Below are positions 1 through 10,947 of a DNA stretch of 64,000 nucleotides, in pieces. The stretch is taken from the NCBI GenBank assembly GCA_963924555.1, contig OZ004583.1:4869501-4933500 (forward strand), in the 5' to 3' direction. Within the stretch, counting starts at the first letter, position 1, and each line of letters opens with the position of its first letter. Source of the DNA: Crambe crambe (lineage: Eukaryota; Porifera; Demospongiae; Poecilosclerida; Crambeidae). The translations under genes and the position numbers were made by a program. The notes under the pieces are model-generated. The model was not told where the DNA came from. It saw only the letters and a list, made by a program, of their open reading frames with translations, and did not search any database.

Positions 1-78
1 CGCAAATCGGGTCACATATAGGTTGTGATCCTTTACAAGAATAATCTCTTATCCTTTACCTTTTTATCTGTAATGTAG

Positions 79-3000
79 TGATCCCCACGATCATATCGGC
101 ACCACTCAATGTAGCAGCTTCTCAAGGCTCCATGGCAATGCTTGACTGCTTGGCAACAGGGATCCCCCCACCCACGGTAGAGTGGTACGCAGGGACACAG
201 CAGGTGGTGAATGGAGGGATGTTGTCTGTGGAGGATGTGGACCCCAGCAAGGCCGGCATGTACATGTGTGTAGCGACTAATGAGGCAGGAAGGAACAGCT
301 CATCAACACGTTTGACTGTGTACAGTGAGTCTTAACAACAACAACAACAACAACAACAATAAGAATATTTGATGATTATAGTATAATGCTAGCTCAAGAG
401 TGTTTATGTGACTGCTTCACCTCGACTCCTTGTCCATTTCTCCTGCAGATTCTTTCAATATTCTTGAGTTGGACTTGATCAACATCAACAACCCCAAAGA
501 AGATGGCAGTTGTCAGATCTTTAACCCCAGGAAGCTGGAGTTGGCCTTGACCACACTGACCAATCAGCGTGCCATGGTGACCGCTGTGGAAGGATCTGGA
601 CTCTGTGAACTCTCCCCTTGTAGCCCCTCCCCCTGTCAGAACGGTGGGAGTTGTCTCCTCAACATGAACGTCACAGGAGGCTATGAATGCGAGTGTCAGC
701 AAGGATACACAGGGATCAATTGCTCAGTGGATGAGAATGAATGTGACCAAGGTGAAAAATGTCCTCCTGTCCATCTTCCCCTCCCCCTCCCTTCCCTCCT
801 TCCTGTCCTTCCCTTCTCCTTCCTCCTACCCCTCCCTCCTTCAAGCCCCTCCCTTCCTCCTGATGTCATCATGAATTTAATGTTATTAATTCCAGATCCA
901 TGTGGGGGAGAGGGACAATGTGTGAATATCCGAGGGTCCTTCAACTGCAGTTGCAACCCAGGTCGCATAGGACGAAGGTGCCAGTTCACTGACATTTGCA
1001 CCACCCAGAACAACTGCACCAACCCAGGTATGTGGACTGTTACATTACAATGGGGTTCATTTTAGAACCAAAATATGTGTCCTGATGAGAGAGGGGTCCT
1101 GATTTGAAAGATGTCCTGATTAAAGGGGTGTCCTGAAAATAGAGTGGTCCTGATTAGAGAGATGTTCCTTATTTAAATTTGACTAGCTGCAGAATAAATG
1201 AACGAGTGTCTTTCTTCATTCAGATGAATTATGTGTGGAGATATTTACTGCTCCAGGCTACAAGTGTATTGTTCCTGATTGTAACTCCTCTCTCATTGTG
1301 GGTTGGGCTACAATTGACATAGGCCGACTCAGTGATCTCATTCAAGTTTTCATAGAACAAGAACTTCAAGTTAGTAAAGTCACAGAAATCTAACTATGAA
1401 ATTTCCTTTCTACTCCCTCCCCCCAGAGAAGCACTCAAAGGAGGAGGAGAAGGAGACAGACGGAGGTACGCCTGACGACTGTGTGTGAGCCTCGCTTCAT
1501 TCTCTCAGAGAACGACATGGTTCTCCTGTGGCTCTGTCCCCACGGGGAACAACCACCAATCCCCGAGGCCCAACAATGTCTCTGCTCATACTTATTCCAG
1601 TTGGGGGTGGTCACACGTTGCAGACTTCCCCTCGAAGAGGAGTTCGTGACTCCACCCACCAGTCCCCCACCCCCTCCTAGTGTTGAGTGAGTACAAAAAA
1701 TTCATACCACCAAGTATGTAATTGACAGTGAAACCTCCGAATAATGGAGACCCAGCCTTTTATTTTTTGTTGAGCGGTTGTATATTATTTTTGTATTATG
1801 TGACAGTCGAAGGTATAGAATCAAATATTATTCACATAATTATTAGTCAAAGTTTACTTTTGTCATGACTGATGCTTTATCAGCCTTTCGAAAAAAAATT
1901 TGCAAAATAGAAAGCGTGAATTACATTTTGATTTCTACCCTCAACTATGGAGGTACTTTTTTATTGAGAGATTTGTCTTCTTGTGGAGTGTCCTTTATTG
2001 GAGGTTCCACTGTACTCATAAGACCCACCAAAAATCAGTCTTATAAAATTTATTTGTTGTAAAATTTAATACCGTATAGCCGGAAATATTGACGAAGATT
2101 TTGATTTGACGTTTTGGCGGTTTAGGCATCAAATCGCCGAAGATAAAACTGTCAAAAAGTCGCGCGGTTTAATTAAGTTTGCGATACATTGCTTTCCATT
2201 TATTGCACACCACTGCTGGAGAGTCAAAGAAAATATAGGCTCTGGAGGAGTAGCGCCTTGAATCTGTGATAGCGCAACGAATTGATGAGCCATCCATCAC
2301 TATAATGAAAGAGAGAACAAGCGGCTGAAATTCTTCGAGGGATGTGTCCAACGATTGTAGCATAAGGATCGCTATCAGTGTTAGTTTCTCCCAAGAATTG
2401 AAGTCCATACACTTTCGTAGACTAACACAACTGGAGAACTCGTACTAAACTGATAATAGCTATATGGCTAACTAGCTGTACACAGCTCGCATGCACGATG
2501 CACGCGCATTATTTATTTTGTGAGATTTCAGATTCTGTCAAATTAAATACCGTCAATGGTATTTTCATGAGGTAATCGTATAATATAATTCCCGTCAATA
2601 TTACCGGCTATACGGTAGTGTGAAGGTGAGATTAGTGTTGGTGGATCCCTCCACCAATGAGCCTGTGGATGCTCTGGACTCTGTGAAGGACTTGGAAAGA
2701 AAGGATGCTCGCAGGGCTCTGGCCCAGAGTGGCTTCACAGTCTCTGCCATCACCGCTGAAAACACTGAGCCACGCCCAGCAAATGATGGCCAAAATAATC
2801 TAGGTGAGTCACAAGGTTGTTTGTTTGTTTGATGTTTCCATTGATGTGATCAAATAACCTGTATGTGTCAATTCAGGAGGGTTAGAGCAACAGCATAAAT
2901 CTCATAGCTAGCTGGAGTATCTTTAGTGACAACTACAACAGCTTTATGCATTAGCTAGCTGCTACTGTCTACCTGCATGCTCAATCAAAACTGTAGGAGC

Positions 3001-3750
3001 TGATTGAGGAAGCTATGGTTTGCTTTTGTTGTTGTTTGTTCCCCTCCCCAGGTGAAACCCTATATAGTACAGAGCTGGAATCATGATTTATGTTCTTTCA
3101 GAGAATTTTTTTCCAAAAATCTGCTCAATTTAAACACTCGAGTATCATCTAGACATTGTTGAGACTAAAGTTGAAGCATGGTAAAGTCCACTGGCTCCGA
3201 AATAGTTGTAACAGACAGACAGCCAGAAGGACAACAGACTACTATAAGCCTTGCACATGCACAGGGAGTTATTAAATAGCCAGCACTCAATCACCTCACC
3301 ATAATTATGGGAGGTGGGGGGGGAAAATGTCATCTTACACTTGCTGCCATCCTTTACTATAGTAATAGTGATCAGTGTATCAGTGGTGTCTGCTGCTTGT
3401 GTCGTCATCTTGTTGGCAGTTCTATTTGCTTACATGACATGGAAATGCAGTCACACTAGAGGTATAGCTATTCCTAATTACTGAAACCTGAATCAAAGGT
3501 TTGTTTGTTTTTTTTTTGTTTTTGTTTTTTTCACTTAGCTCAAAATGGTATTGCTCTGGAAGAGAATCCATGCTATGAGGAAGTTAATGTAAAAGTGGAA
3601 GAGAACCCACTGAGTCGAATTGAAATGGAGGCAAATCTCTGCTATGGCAATAGACAGAATATTCAGCTGAAGAAAAATGAATGTTATGGAAACACTCAAA
3701 ATGTACCTAACTTAAGCAATGACCAAATAATATATGAAACTATTATTTGA
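79..3750 (+). CDS. Ig/EGF single-pass receptor-like gene, 3' part (5' end outside window)
   Basis: Eight exons can be placed with matching phases: 79-324, 449-751, 896-1027, 1224-1369, 1427-1686, 2619-2803, 3363-3461 and 3539-3750 (stop). Exon 1 is a complete I-set Ig module with the Cys, Trp and D-x-G-x-Y-x-C signature, in a symmetric phase 1-1 exon. Exons 2-3 hold two EGF modules, the first with SPCQNGGSC, the second starting DENEC as in calcium-binding EGFs. Exons 4-6 encode an unrecognised region with several cysteines, a run of six arginines and a Pro-rich stretch. Exon 7 is the membrane segment (VIVISVSVVSAACVVILLAV). Exon 8 is a tail of about 70 residues with ENPCYEE (NPxY-like), two NxCYGN repeats and a C-terminal IIYETII (ITIM-like or YxxPhi). 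I infer a plasma-membrane adhesion or signalling receptor; the ligand is unknown. The gene runs off the left edge, so more modules are expected upstream. Confidence 0.8.
332..360. repeat. (AAC)n microsatellite
   Basis: A simple AAC repeat lies just inside intron 1 of the Ig/EGF receptor gene, directly after the splice donor. Confidence 0.9.
2072..2615. mobile_element. MITE-like element in intron 5 of the receptor gene
   Basis: The segment starts CCGTATAGCCGG and ends with the inverted copy CCGGCTATACGG. About 24 bp are shared between the ends, including an ATATTGACG block. TA dinucleotides flank both ends (2070-2071 and 2616-2617), as expected for a Tc1/mariner-type TA duplication. No convincing coding sequence is present, so it is probably non-autonomous. 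The right-hand TA plus the next G (2618) is the splice acceptor AG of exon 6 of the host gene. Confidence 0.75.
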
Positions 3751-5440
3751 ATGTGTTGTCATTTCATGTGATTATTATCATTGCATGCATGTTATTAAAA
3801 TTATGGAGTTGTGCTCTGAATTTGGAGCTACGACTGGAAAAAAAACCTCCCCCAATTAGTAACTAGTACTCCTCCCTAGGATGTCAACAAACTATAAAAA
3901 ATTTATATAATGTGTTTAATTATAAACCTTCCCCAAAATGATCATAAATCTTAACAATAGAACATGTTTCAACTATAAACAGTCCTCGTCTACCCTCCCA
4001 ATCAACTTGATGTAAAAAAATCATGTGATCATAAGCATAAATATAATGTTTAGGAGAAACTATTCATGAAGTCTGGTGAAATCTGATATTTCTTTCCAAG
4101 TTCCCACTTTAGATGCCTGCAGTGAAAAATAATTATGTATTAATCCTATACTAGTACATCATGACATCACAAGATGTACATAGAGCATATCTACCTAGTC
4201 TTAGGGCCTCAGCTCTGTGGTGGGGCAACACCTCTTTGGCTACACCGTCTACCAACACTTCCCCCCTCCCTTGACAGTGTTGTCTTTCACCCCACTTCCA
4301 CCCCTACATGTAAGCTGTTATGGCACTTTTCATTTTTATTTCATGTAACATAAAGCACTTAGTACAATTGGAGCATGCATGCATGCACAGCAGCACTATT
4401 TTTTTAAGCTTTTTTTTTTTTTTGCGTATAACAAAATCCAGAGACCACCTCTGTTCAAACTGCCTTTATAGTTGTTTCAAAAACCTTTGTACTAAGGTGA
4501 GGTGGTCACTGTTGCATATAGTTAGTTTACCAAATCATGATGGGAATTTCAATTTGATTAATTCTTTCTCGGGTGCCACCTACGCAAGTTTTTCCAGAAT
4601 GCACTTGAAAATGAAACGATTTCGAAGTTTCACTTCATTAGAGTTGGTCTGCACTATTTAGAAAACCAATACTAGTGTACACATTTGAAGTTAGGAAGCA
4701 CATGGCCTTTTGGTTCTAGATATTTTTCAACATGGCTTCTTTTGCTTGGCCTAGTGTGACAGTACTAAGGGGTTGGTAAGACTATTCTCAAGTGCTATTG
4801 GAATGAAAACTTTGCCTCAGTACTGGAGAAATTTGGAAGCAAGTATTCACAATGATATCTACAAATGATCGACTGGTGGAACCATCATACGTAGTTCCAT
4901 TAGATCCACCTATCAAGCTATTAGAAATGTGGCTGCCACTTTATCTGCTACTACTTAAAAGGATCTCAAGAGACAGTATGAGACCACCTTATATTTGTAA
5001 AGCTAAGGGTTGTATACACAGATATTTATTTTGAAGCATGTGAATTGAAGGATCAAAAGCCGTCACATATTTCAGAGGGATTCACTCATAAACTCAAAAC
5101 TGGATTGTAAGGGTGTTTACTTCAAGCCTCATAAGCACAAGGAAAGAGCTGCTATATGATCGCAAACTATCATTCTCTGAACTTGGTACATCATACAAAT
5201 ATATGGATGCATGGGAGGCAGCAGAAGAGACATAGCTATCCTGAATACACCAAGAAGGAATAACTTGAAGCTTTCCAAGATATGACTTTCAAAGGAGATG
5301 CTATACCCCCATTGTTCCTTGCCTATTGCAAACAGGCAAAATGTCCAGCCATTATACCAGCACAAGAATCCCCCTCGTGACAATTGCACCATTCTACAAT
5401 ATTTGAAGTCCTGTGTCCCATAATTATGATGGCATCAATC
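3751..5440. other. Intergenic DNA, no gene recognised
   Basis: AT-rich sequence downstream of the receptor gene. It holds short homopolymer runs (around 4410-4425) and TGCATGCA words near 4376. Open frames at 4320-4661 and 4852-5034 have no recognisable domain and look like chance frames, though 4840-5400 could be old decayed repeat. I see no supported gene. Confidence 0.5.
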
Positions 5441-5449
5441 TTATTATAC

Positions 5450-6825
5450 TGGATTCACCTATATAAGGTACGGTGCTTGTAGTAGATTGTATAGTTGTGA
5501 TTTGTGCACATGCGTGTTTAGCACTTGTTCTCTGCTTCATGTTTGATGTTTCATAAAAAAGCGTTCTTCTAAAGCTAGTGCACAAGATACCACATAACTG
5601 GCGACGAGTTCGGGATCGAAAATAGTCATATTGGATCACTACAACGATGTCAGCTCTGGTGGGGAAAATCGAAGAGTTCAACAGCGCCAAAGAAGAGTGG
5701 CCACAGTATGTTGAACGGATTGAACACTTCTTTGTGGCAAATGGGATAACCACGGGTGATAAGAAACGAGCAACGTTTTTGTCGTTGATACATACAAGCT
5801 AGTGAGGAGCTTGGTGGCACCGACCAAACCGGGAGAGAAGTCCTACGCGGACTTGGTAGAAGCCCTTAATAACCACTTCAGTCCGACTCCTTCAGAGACT
5901 GTCCAGAGATTTAAGTTCCATAGTCGTCGTAGGAAGCCTGAAGAATCGATTGCTACCTATGTGTCTGAGCTCAGGTCGTTGGCTCAATTTTGTAACTTTG
6001 GTACAACACTGGAGCAAATGCTCAGAGACAGGTTGGTGTGTGGAGTGAACAATGATCGAATTCAATGGAAGCTACTCTCGGAAGCAAACCTGGACTACAA
6101 TAAAGCACTGGAACTAGCACATGCTATAGAGACAGCAGAAAAGAACCACAAGGAGATAGGCAAGGGGAGGGAATCGTGGACACCTCCCACAGCTGGAGTG
6201 AACAAGATATCCTCGTCAGCTGACAAAGGGAAGTCTGAAGCGGCTTGCTACCATTGTGGGAAGCCTGGTCACCTGGCTGTACGTTGTCGTTTCAAGGATG
6301 TGATTTGCCACAATTGTGGTAAGAAGGGCTAGGAGCAAGCCAAGGAAACAACTTGAAAAGAAAGGAGTAAAATCACAACCAGTACGTCATGTCACAGAGG
6401 AAGAAGAGGAACAAGAATTCCCTCTCTATCATATCAACACACTCCACTCAGAACACACACAACCACTGGAAGTGTCTGTGATTGTGGAGAACCGGTCCAT
6501 CGTAATGGAAGTGGACACGGGTGCGGCACTCTCGTTGGTGTCTGAAGCCAGCTACAAAGAGTTTTGGCCAGACAAGGCACTGGAATCTTCAAGTTCCAAG
6601 CTCTGTTCCTACTCAGGAGACTCTATTCCTGTCCTTGGAAGTCTAGACGTGAGTGTACAGTACAAAGATCAGATAACTAATTTGCCTTTATTAGTGGTTA
6701 AGGGGAGTGGACCAAGTTTATTTGGCAGGAACTGGTTAAAGTGTATCAAAATAGACTGGCAGGAAATCAATTACCTGCATAGCAATGCTCTACAGGCATT
6801 AGCTATAGCGTTTATGATTTAGCGA
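5450..6825 (+). mobile_element. Ty3/gypsy LTR retroelement fossil (gag and protease parts)
   Basis: This is a broken, partial LTR retroelement copy. An LTR-like 3' edge is followed near 5600 by a primer-binding-type sequence, TGGCGACGAG. A gag part with CCHC zinc knuckles and a retropepsin part with the D-T-G active-site motif follow. Reverse transcriptase and integrase are absent, so the copy is truncated, and it carries at least a couple of breaks besides. The primer-binding-like word matches the one in the younger element at 52440-56899, suggesting the same broad Ty3/gypsy group. No clear 3' LTR is visible, and the copy looks considerably older than that element. Confidence 0.75.
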
Positions 6826-7075
6826 CCACCTACCGTCTACGACTGGAGCACCTTTACCCGATGGGTCACTGCCTTGCTTCTTGGGCAGCTCTGGCCACTA
6901 TACCCAGCCTAGGCAGTTGGCTGCCCACGCCCTAGCACCTTCACAGGGGCTGCTAAGCCCCACGGGGTCTCCTCCCGGTGCCCACACCTGGACTGTTAGT
7001 CCCTCCCAACACTCTCGCCAGAGCTACCAGCCACCCTCCCAGCACCCACGCCTGGGCTGAGTATATATGATATTA
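6826..7075. other. GC-rich block of unknown origin
   Basis: About 240 bases are strikingly richer in G+C than anything nearby, with repeated CCCACGCC/CCCACACC words. No open frame or tRNA-like structure is apparent. It abuts the end of the retroelement fossil and could be a short interspersed repeat or an inserted foreign fragment. Confidence 0.45.
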
Positions 7076-7149
7076 TGAATGACAATGTTTACTATTTAGT
7101 GCACACCAATAAAGGTCAAAGCAGGTCCTGCATGCAGCTGGAATCCAGG

Positions 7150-7360
7150 ATGACCACTGAGTATATACCAGATTGTAGTAGCGGGAGCAGGAGGTGTTGG
7201 GAAAAGTGCTCTAACCATTCAATTTGTACAGAAACAGTTTATAGCAGAATATAGAGGACTCTTACAGGACAACAACATATATTGGTGTGTACTCTCAACA
7301 TCTTGGACACTAGCAGAATACATAGCCACGCAAGACCAGTACTGGCGATCTGGCAAAGGC

Positions 7361-7396
<36 letters not shown>

Positions 7397-7470
7397 GTGC
7401 CATAGATGACCACAGCATGATGAAGGCATAGTACAGGCTTTTTCTTCTTGTGTACAAAAAAGCTCTGATT
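7150..7470 (+). pseudogene. Ras-family small GTPase pseudogene
   Basis: ATGACCACTGAGTAT (M-T-T-E-Y) is followed, after a one-base frame slip, by QIVVAGAGGVGKSALTIQF, an almost perfect Ras/Rap P-loop (G1). Downstream, pieces match the switch and G3 region in order: NILDT, then DQYWRSGKGF, the equivalent of DQYMRTGEGF. The frame is lost between them. The reading continues into a (GT)n tract at the codons for F-L-C-V, then CAIDD, resembling the following AINN strand. No introns separate these parts, so a retrocopy is likely, but a decayed intronless gene is possible. The effector region (usual DPTIED) is degraded, so it cannot encode a working GTPase. Confidence 0.75.
7362..7396. repeat. (GT)n microsatellite
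   Basis: A run of about 17 GT units sits inside the decayed Ras copy, exactly where the parental gene would read Phe-Leu-Cys-Val (TTTNTGTGTGTN). Confidence 0.9.
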
Positions 7471-7857
7471 GGTGCCATGAAACTGTGGAATAAACACCAT
7501 CCATACATCTGATTAGGAACCTTCAACAATGTTTATACTAGTTACCAACTAATTGATCACACTGTAAAACAACCAGTCGTATAAATACTCGGTCTCGGTT
7601 GCACAAGCTACTGACATCTCGTAATTAAAACAGTTCAACTATCAAAATAGTGCACTTCGCATGGCCGACTTGCATTCCATCCAGACTATCCTTAATGAAG
7701 CAGGCTGAAAATGTTAGATGGTTGTGACATAATGCTGCTATTAAAACTGTAATGTGCATCCTGCCGTCTCTCTTTGTCAGCCTTGATTGAGAAACATCAG
7801 AAAATGCTGAAACAATGAATTATCACAAGGACTCCTAAAATATAACTTTTACTGCCC

Positions 7858-8229
7858 ATGCCGACTGTAAACAGACAAACTACGTATAATGCTATTTTCA
7901 CTTTTGTCCCTCTGCAGGACAGAATCTTTATATTAGAGAAAGAAGTAGCTAATACTTCTAAAGCAGGAATCAGCGTTAAACCATCGTTGAATTCTGGTCA
8001 CTCCCACAACGAATATTTGGAGAGATTGGGGAAAAACATAGGTATTTAGAGCATATCAGAGAGTGCTCTCTAAGTAGGGATGGCGGGTCAAAGGTCATAG
8101 GACTGTATAAACTAAAAACTCTTCTTTCTCTTCTACCCTTACTCTACAGGTTCTCAGAAGGCTACAGTGAATTATTACATCTACAACGAAGAGAGGAGAA
8201 TGTTCAAAAACCAAAAATTCATTCGCTAA
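7858..8229 (+). CDS. Small two-exon gene or last exons of a truncated gene, unknown
   Basis: A pyrimidine-rich acceptor TTTGTCCCTCTGCAG precedes an open exon 7918-8041 (DRIFILEKEVANTSKAG...). It ends at a GT donor in phase 1. A second good acceptor, CTTACTCTACAG, starts exon 8150-8229, which stays in frame and stops after FKNQKFIR. An ATG at 7858 is in frame with the first exon and could be the start if the first acceptor is not used. A TATA-like box (TATAAATA, about 7580) and an ATG at 7661 lie upstream, but no donor joins that ATG to 7918 in phase. I do not recognise the protein. It may be the 3' end of a gene cut by insertions, or a short gene. Confidence 0.4.
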
Positions 8230-8274
8230 CATAAGAAAAAAACGATGTCTAAAATCGACTTTTGTTCTTTTTCT

Positions 8275-9207
8275 TTATAATAATAATGATAATAATAATA
8301 ATAATGTATAAGATCGACGTACCGACTTACTGGCTATAGTCATCAAAATTCTGCTTTGGCCATCTGTTAGAGCGGTACCTAGAGGCTGATCTTTTGCTAT
8401 TAGTTTTGACTAAGGCTCTACTTCACTATTCGAGCACTCGGAACACTAGCTAATCTTTCTACGCCATTTTGAAGCGCACGTCGTTAGGGGGCATGGCTTA
8501 TGGGCGGAGCCACGTAAGCTTCAATTCACTCTTAAGTTTAGCTAGGTCTTTAGTTTGGTTCCAGTCACTTCTTGCTGAATTACAGTACAGATGCTCATCG
8601 TATTATAGCCAGTACTTGGCTGTAGTGTAGTCAGCTCACTTCACCATGCCATGCACATGTCATTAATTTTACATTGCTGTTACTGTAAAATTTATATTAA
8701 ATAATAGACAAAACTTAAATAGCTAAACAAATTCTTCGACCAGAGATTGCATATGTACCTACAAAAGAAAAAGATAAGGTTTATGTAGAGTTGGCTTTGT
8801 ATAGTACTGTACTGTAGACTCACATCAAATTAATAATCACTGCATGCATACTCTCAGTTGAAGTGACGATCAATACTGCTCACCCTCAATTCTTTACATA
8901 CACAAACTTATATTCAACTTCAAGCACTAAGAAAAAAGGATAGAAACAAGTGAGCGCAAAAAATTTCTTCTAAATAAAAAGGTTAAGTAGGGATAGCCTA
9001 AAATCTAGCTGGGCTATATAATGTACTGCAGCCTCGTATGAATACAATCCCTACTTTTACAACTGCCATAGTTAGCTATAGGCAGTGAATGTAAATGTAG
9101 GGATTGTTTTCATACGAGGCTGCAGTACATTATATAGCCCAGCTAGATTTTAGGCTATCCCTACTTAACCTTTTTATTTAGAAGAAATTTTTTGCGCTCA
9201 CTTGTAG
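8275..9207 (+). repeat. Hairpin repeat family P, copy 1
   Basis: Starts with an (AAT)n tract and AAGATCGACGTACCGACTTAC and ends in a long hairpin at 8946-9205. The two arms (8946-9054 and 9097-9205) are about 109 bases each and almost perfectly complementary, around a 42-base loop. Two further long copies lie at 43414-44269 and 44270-44950, and a one-armed copy at 37190-37320. No coding capacity is evident, so it is presumably a non-autonomous foldback element. Confidence 0.85.
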
Positions 9208-9717
9208 AAAAATAGGGATAACTATAGCACACCCACCAGTTTAATTAAAGATTAAGGAAACATGGTTGCCTAAGAACAGTGGAACATTGTTATTGTGGTC
9301 ACCCTTGGGCCAGCAAGGAATGGCTGTTATAAAGAGGTGGCTTGCTAACTCAGGTTGAAATGTACACAATTAAAAGAGCCCTCTTGGGACTTGGACCGAC
9401 CTGAAAAAGTCTTAATGACAACTAGCACCAATCAACTTGCCTAGTAACAAATAAAGCTAACCACCATTATAAACTAATGATTTATTTTTGTGGTCACATG
9501 ATTACCTTGTTACAAAATAGTATAAAAGCTAATCACAGTCTAGAGTAATGGTCAGCAGCAGTGTGCATTATATGGAGTATAGGCTATATAGTATGAAGCT
9601 GGATATCTTCTTTCCGGAAATTAGCTCAATTTAAGCACTGGAGAGTATCGTTGAAATTAATTAATCGCTACTGGCAGCGTGATAGATAAAACAGATTCAC
9701 ACACATGACTGAGTACT
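9208..9717. other. Non-coding spacer between two hairpin repeats
   Basis: AT-rich DNA without a supported ORF, repeat or RNA gene. Confidence 0.5.
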
Positions 9718-10145
9718 ACAAGTAAGGGAAAAAGCATTTCGTGAAATGAAAAAAAGATGTAGGGATGACCACTGCTCAAAAAAGTAAGGAAACAAGAAGG
9801 ATGGAAATGGGATCAATCTTTGTTCTGTATATCCAGCCAACAATCCCTACATATACACACATTACTACACTATAATCTGAAGTTACCTGACGTATATGTA
9901 GGGATTGTTGGCTGGATATACAGAACAAAGATTGATCCCATTTCCATCCAGCCAACAATCCCTACATATACACACATTACTACACTATAATCTGAAGTTA
10001 CCTGACGTATATGTAGGGATTGTTGGCTGGATATACAGAACAAAGATTGATCCCATTTCCATCCTTCTTGTTTCCTTACTTTTTTGAGCAGTGGTCATCC
10101 CTACATCTTTTTTTCATTTCACGAAATGCTTTTTCCCTTACTTGT
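9718..10145. repeat. Hairpin repeat family Q with internal tandem duplication
   Basis: The outer arms start ACAAGTAAGGGAAAAAGC and end with the inverse near 10145, pairing over more than 100 bases. Inside, a unit of 115 bases (9833-9947) is repeated in tandem (9948-10062), and each unit is itself a smaller palindrome around GTAGGGATTGTTGGCTGG. One arm plus about 70 bases of flank (to about 10215) recurs in reverse at 25966-26132. No coding sequence. Confidence 0.8.
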
Positions 10146-10394
10146 TCCTGGTCTTTTTTCCTCTCTTTTATGGTTTTAGCTATGATTAGAGTTCATTCTT
10201 CTATGTGTATGCAGGGACAGATGAAAGAAGTTCTCCAATAGCATACCAGCCCAATCATTTATCGAGTCAAGGTGTTGTGTTGTTGAGCCGTACTTGGAGG
10301 TCGAAGATGCTGAAATAGAGTCTACCGTGGTGAATCTAAATCCTCGAATCGATACAGTAGCCTATCATCATCATTATCCAGAGCTAGAGCTAGC

Positions 10395-10661
10395 TAGCTA
10401 GCTAGAGACAGCTGAGTAATATTATGATTTCGAATAATTGGATATTGAAATACATGCGCATGCGTATTATAGAAAAGATGGCTTCCTAATTGAATTAGTC
10501 GAGTGCTGTGCTCCATAGTGTCTCCTTTTTCATCGACTCTTTCGAGGATCAACGAGTAGAAAAGATCGTAGTTCGTAGAATTTGGAGTGGATTTGTCCAG
10601 AAATCATAGCTGTAGCTTGAGTGGTTCGAGAGATATGGTTGTCTAAGAAGAATAATAATAA

Positions 10662-10693
<32 letters not shown>

Positions 10694-10947
10694 GAGAAGA
10701 AGAAGAATATAGCGATTTACCTGCTTGCCGTATTTCTGAAACGGTAAGCTCCCTGGTCCTGAAACTTGGTCTGCACATTGTAGTAGGCTCTAGTAGGCTG
10801 GATAATCATTCACAGTAGCTTTTGTTAGGTCTAAGTGGGGGAACTGGAATTTCACTTTTGTATTAGTCTATAGGCGGCGCGCGCGGCCGTCCGAGTCATC
10901 CCTACATAGAGAGTGCTACCGCACTCTCTGATAACCCTCGCCCTCGC
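10395..10947 (+). repeat. Dispersed repeat T, copy 1
   Basis: About 550 bases recur in inverted orientation at 63494-64000. Shared parts include an (AAT)n/(GAA)n core, a GC-rich GGCGGCGCGCGCGGCCG block at 10872-10890, and a terminal palindrome GAGAGTGCTACCGCACTCTC preceded by CATCCCTACATA. The length of the microsatellite differs between copies. No coding sequence is supported; the long Asn or Leu runs in some frames come from the microsatellite. Confidence 0.8.

Noticed and set aside
2169-2412. Minus-strand ORFs inside the intron 5 MITE as transposase
   Set aside because: No catalytic or DNA-binding motif; two short overlapping frames suggest chance.
6826-7075. GC-rich block as a tRNA- or 5S-derived SINE
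   Set aside because: No A/B-box pattern or poly-A/tail repeat was found on either strand.
7219-7529. Three overlapping minus-strand ORFs with His-Thr runs
   Set aside because: They are translations of the (GT)n microsatellite and the antisense of the Ras relic.
8946-9205. Repeated palindromic sequence as a CRISPR-like array
   Set aside because: Only one large hairpin, with no regular spacers; it is a foldback element in eukaryotic DNA.
9776-10241. ORFs reading MLAGYTEQRLIPFPS in the hairpin region
   Set aside because: Both strands give the same peptides because the sequence is palindromic and tandemly duplicated; not a gene.
10530-10818. ORFs with poly-Asn or poly-Leu
   Set aside because: Produced by the (AAT)n microsatellite in repeat T; no domain.
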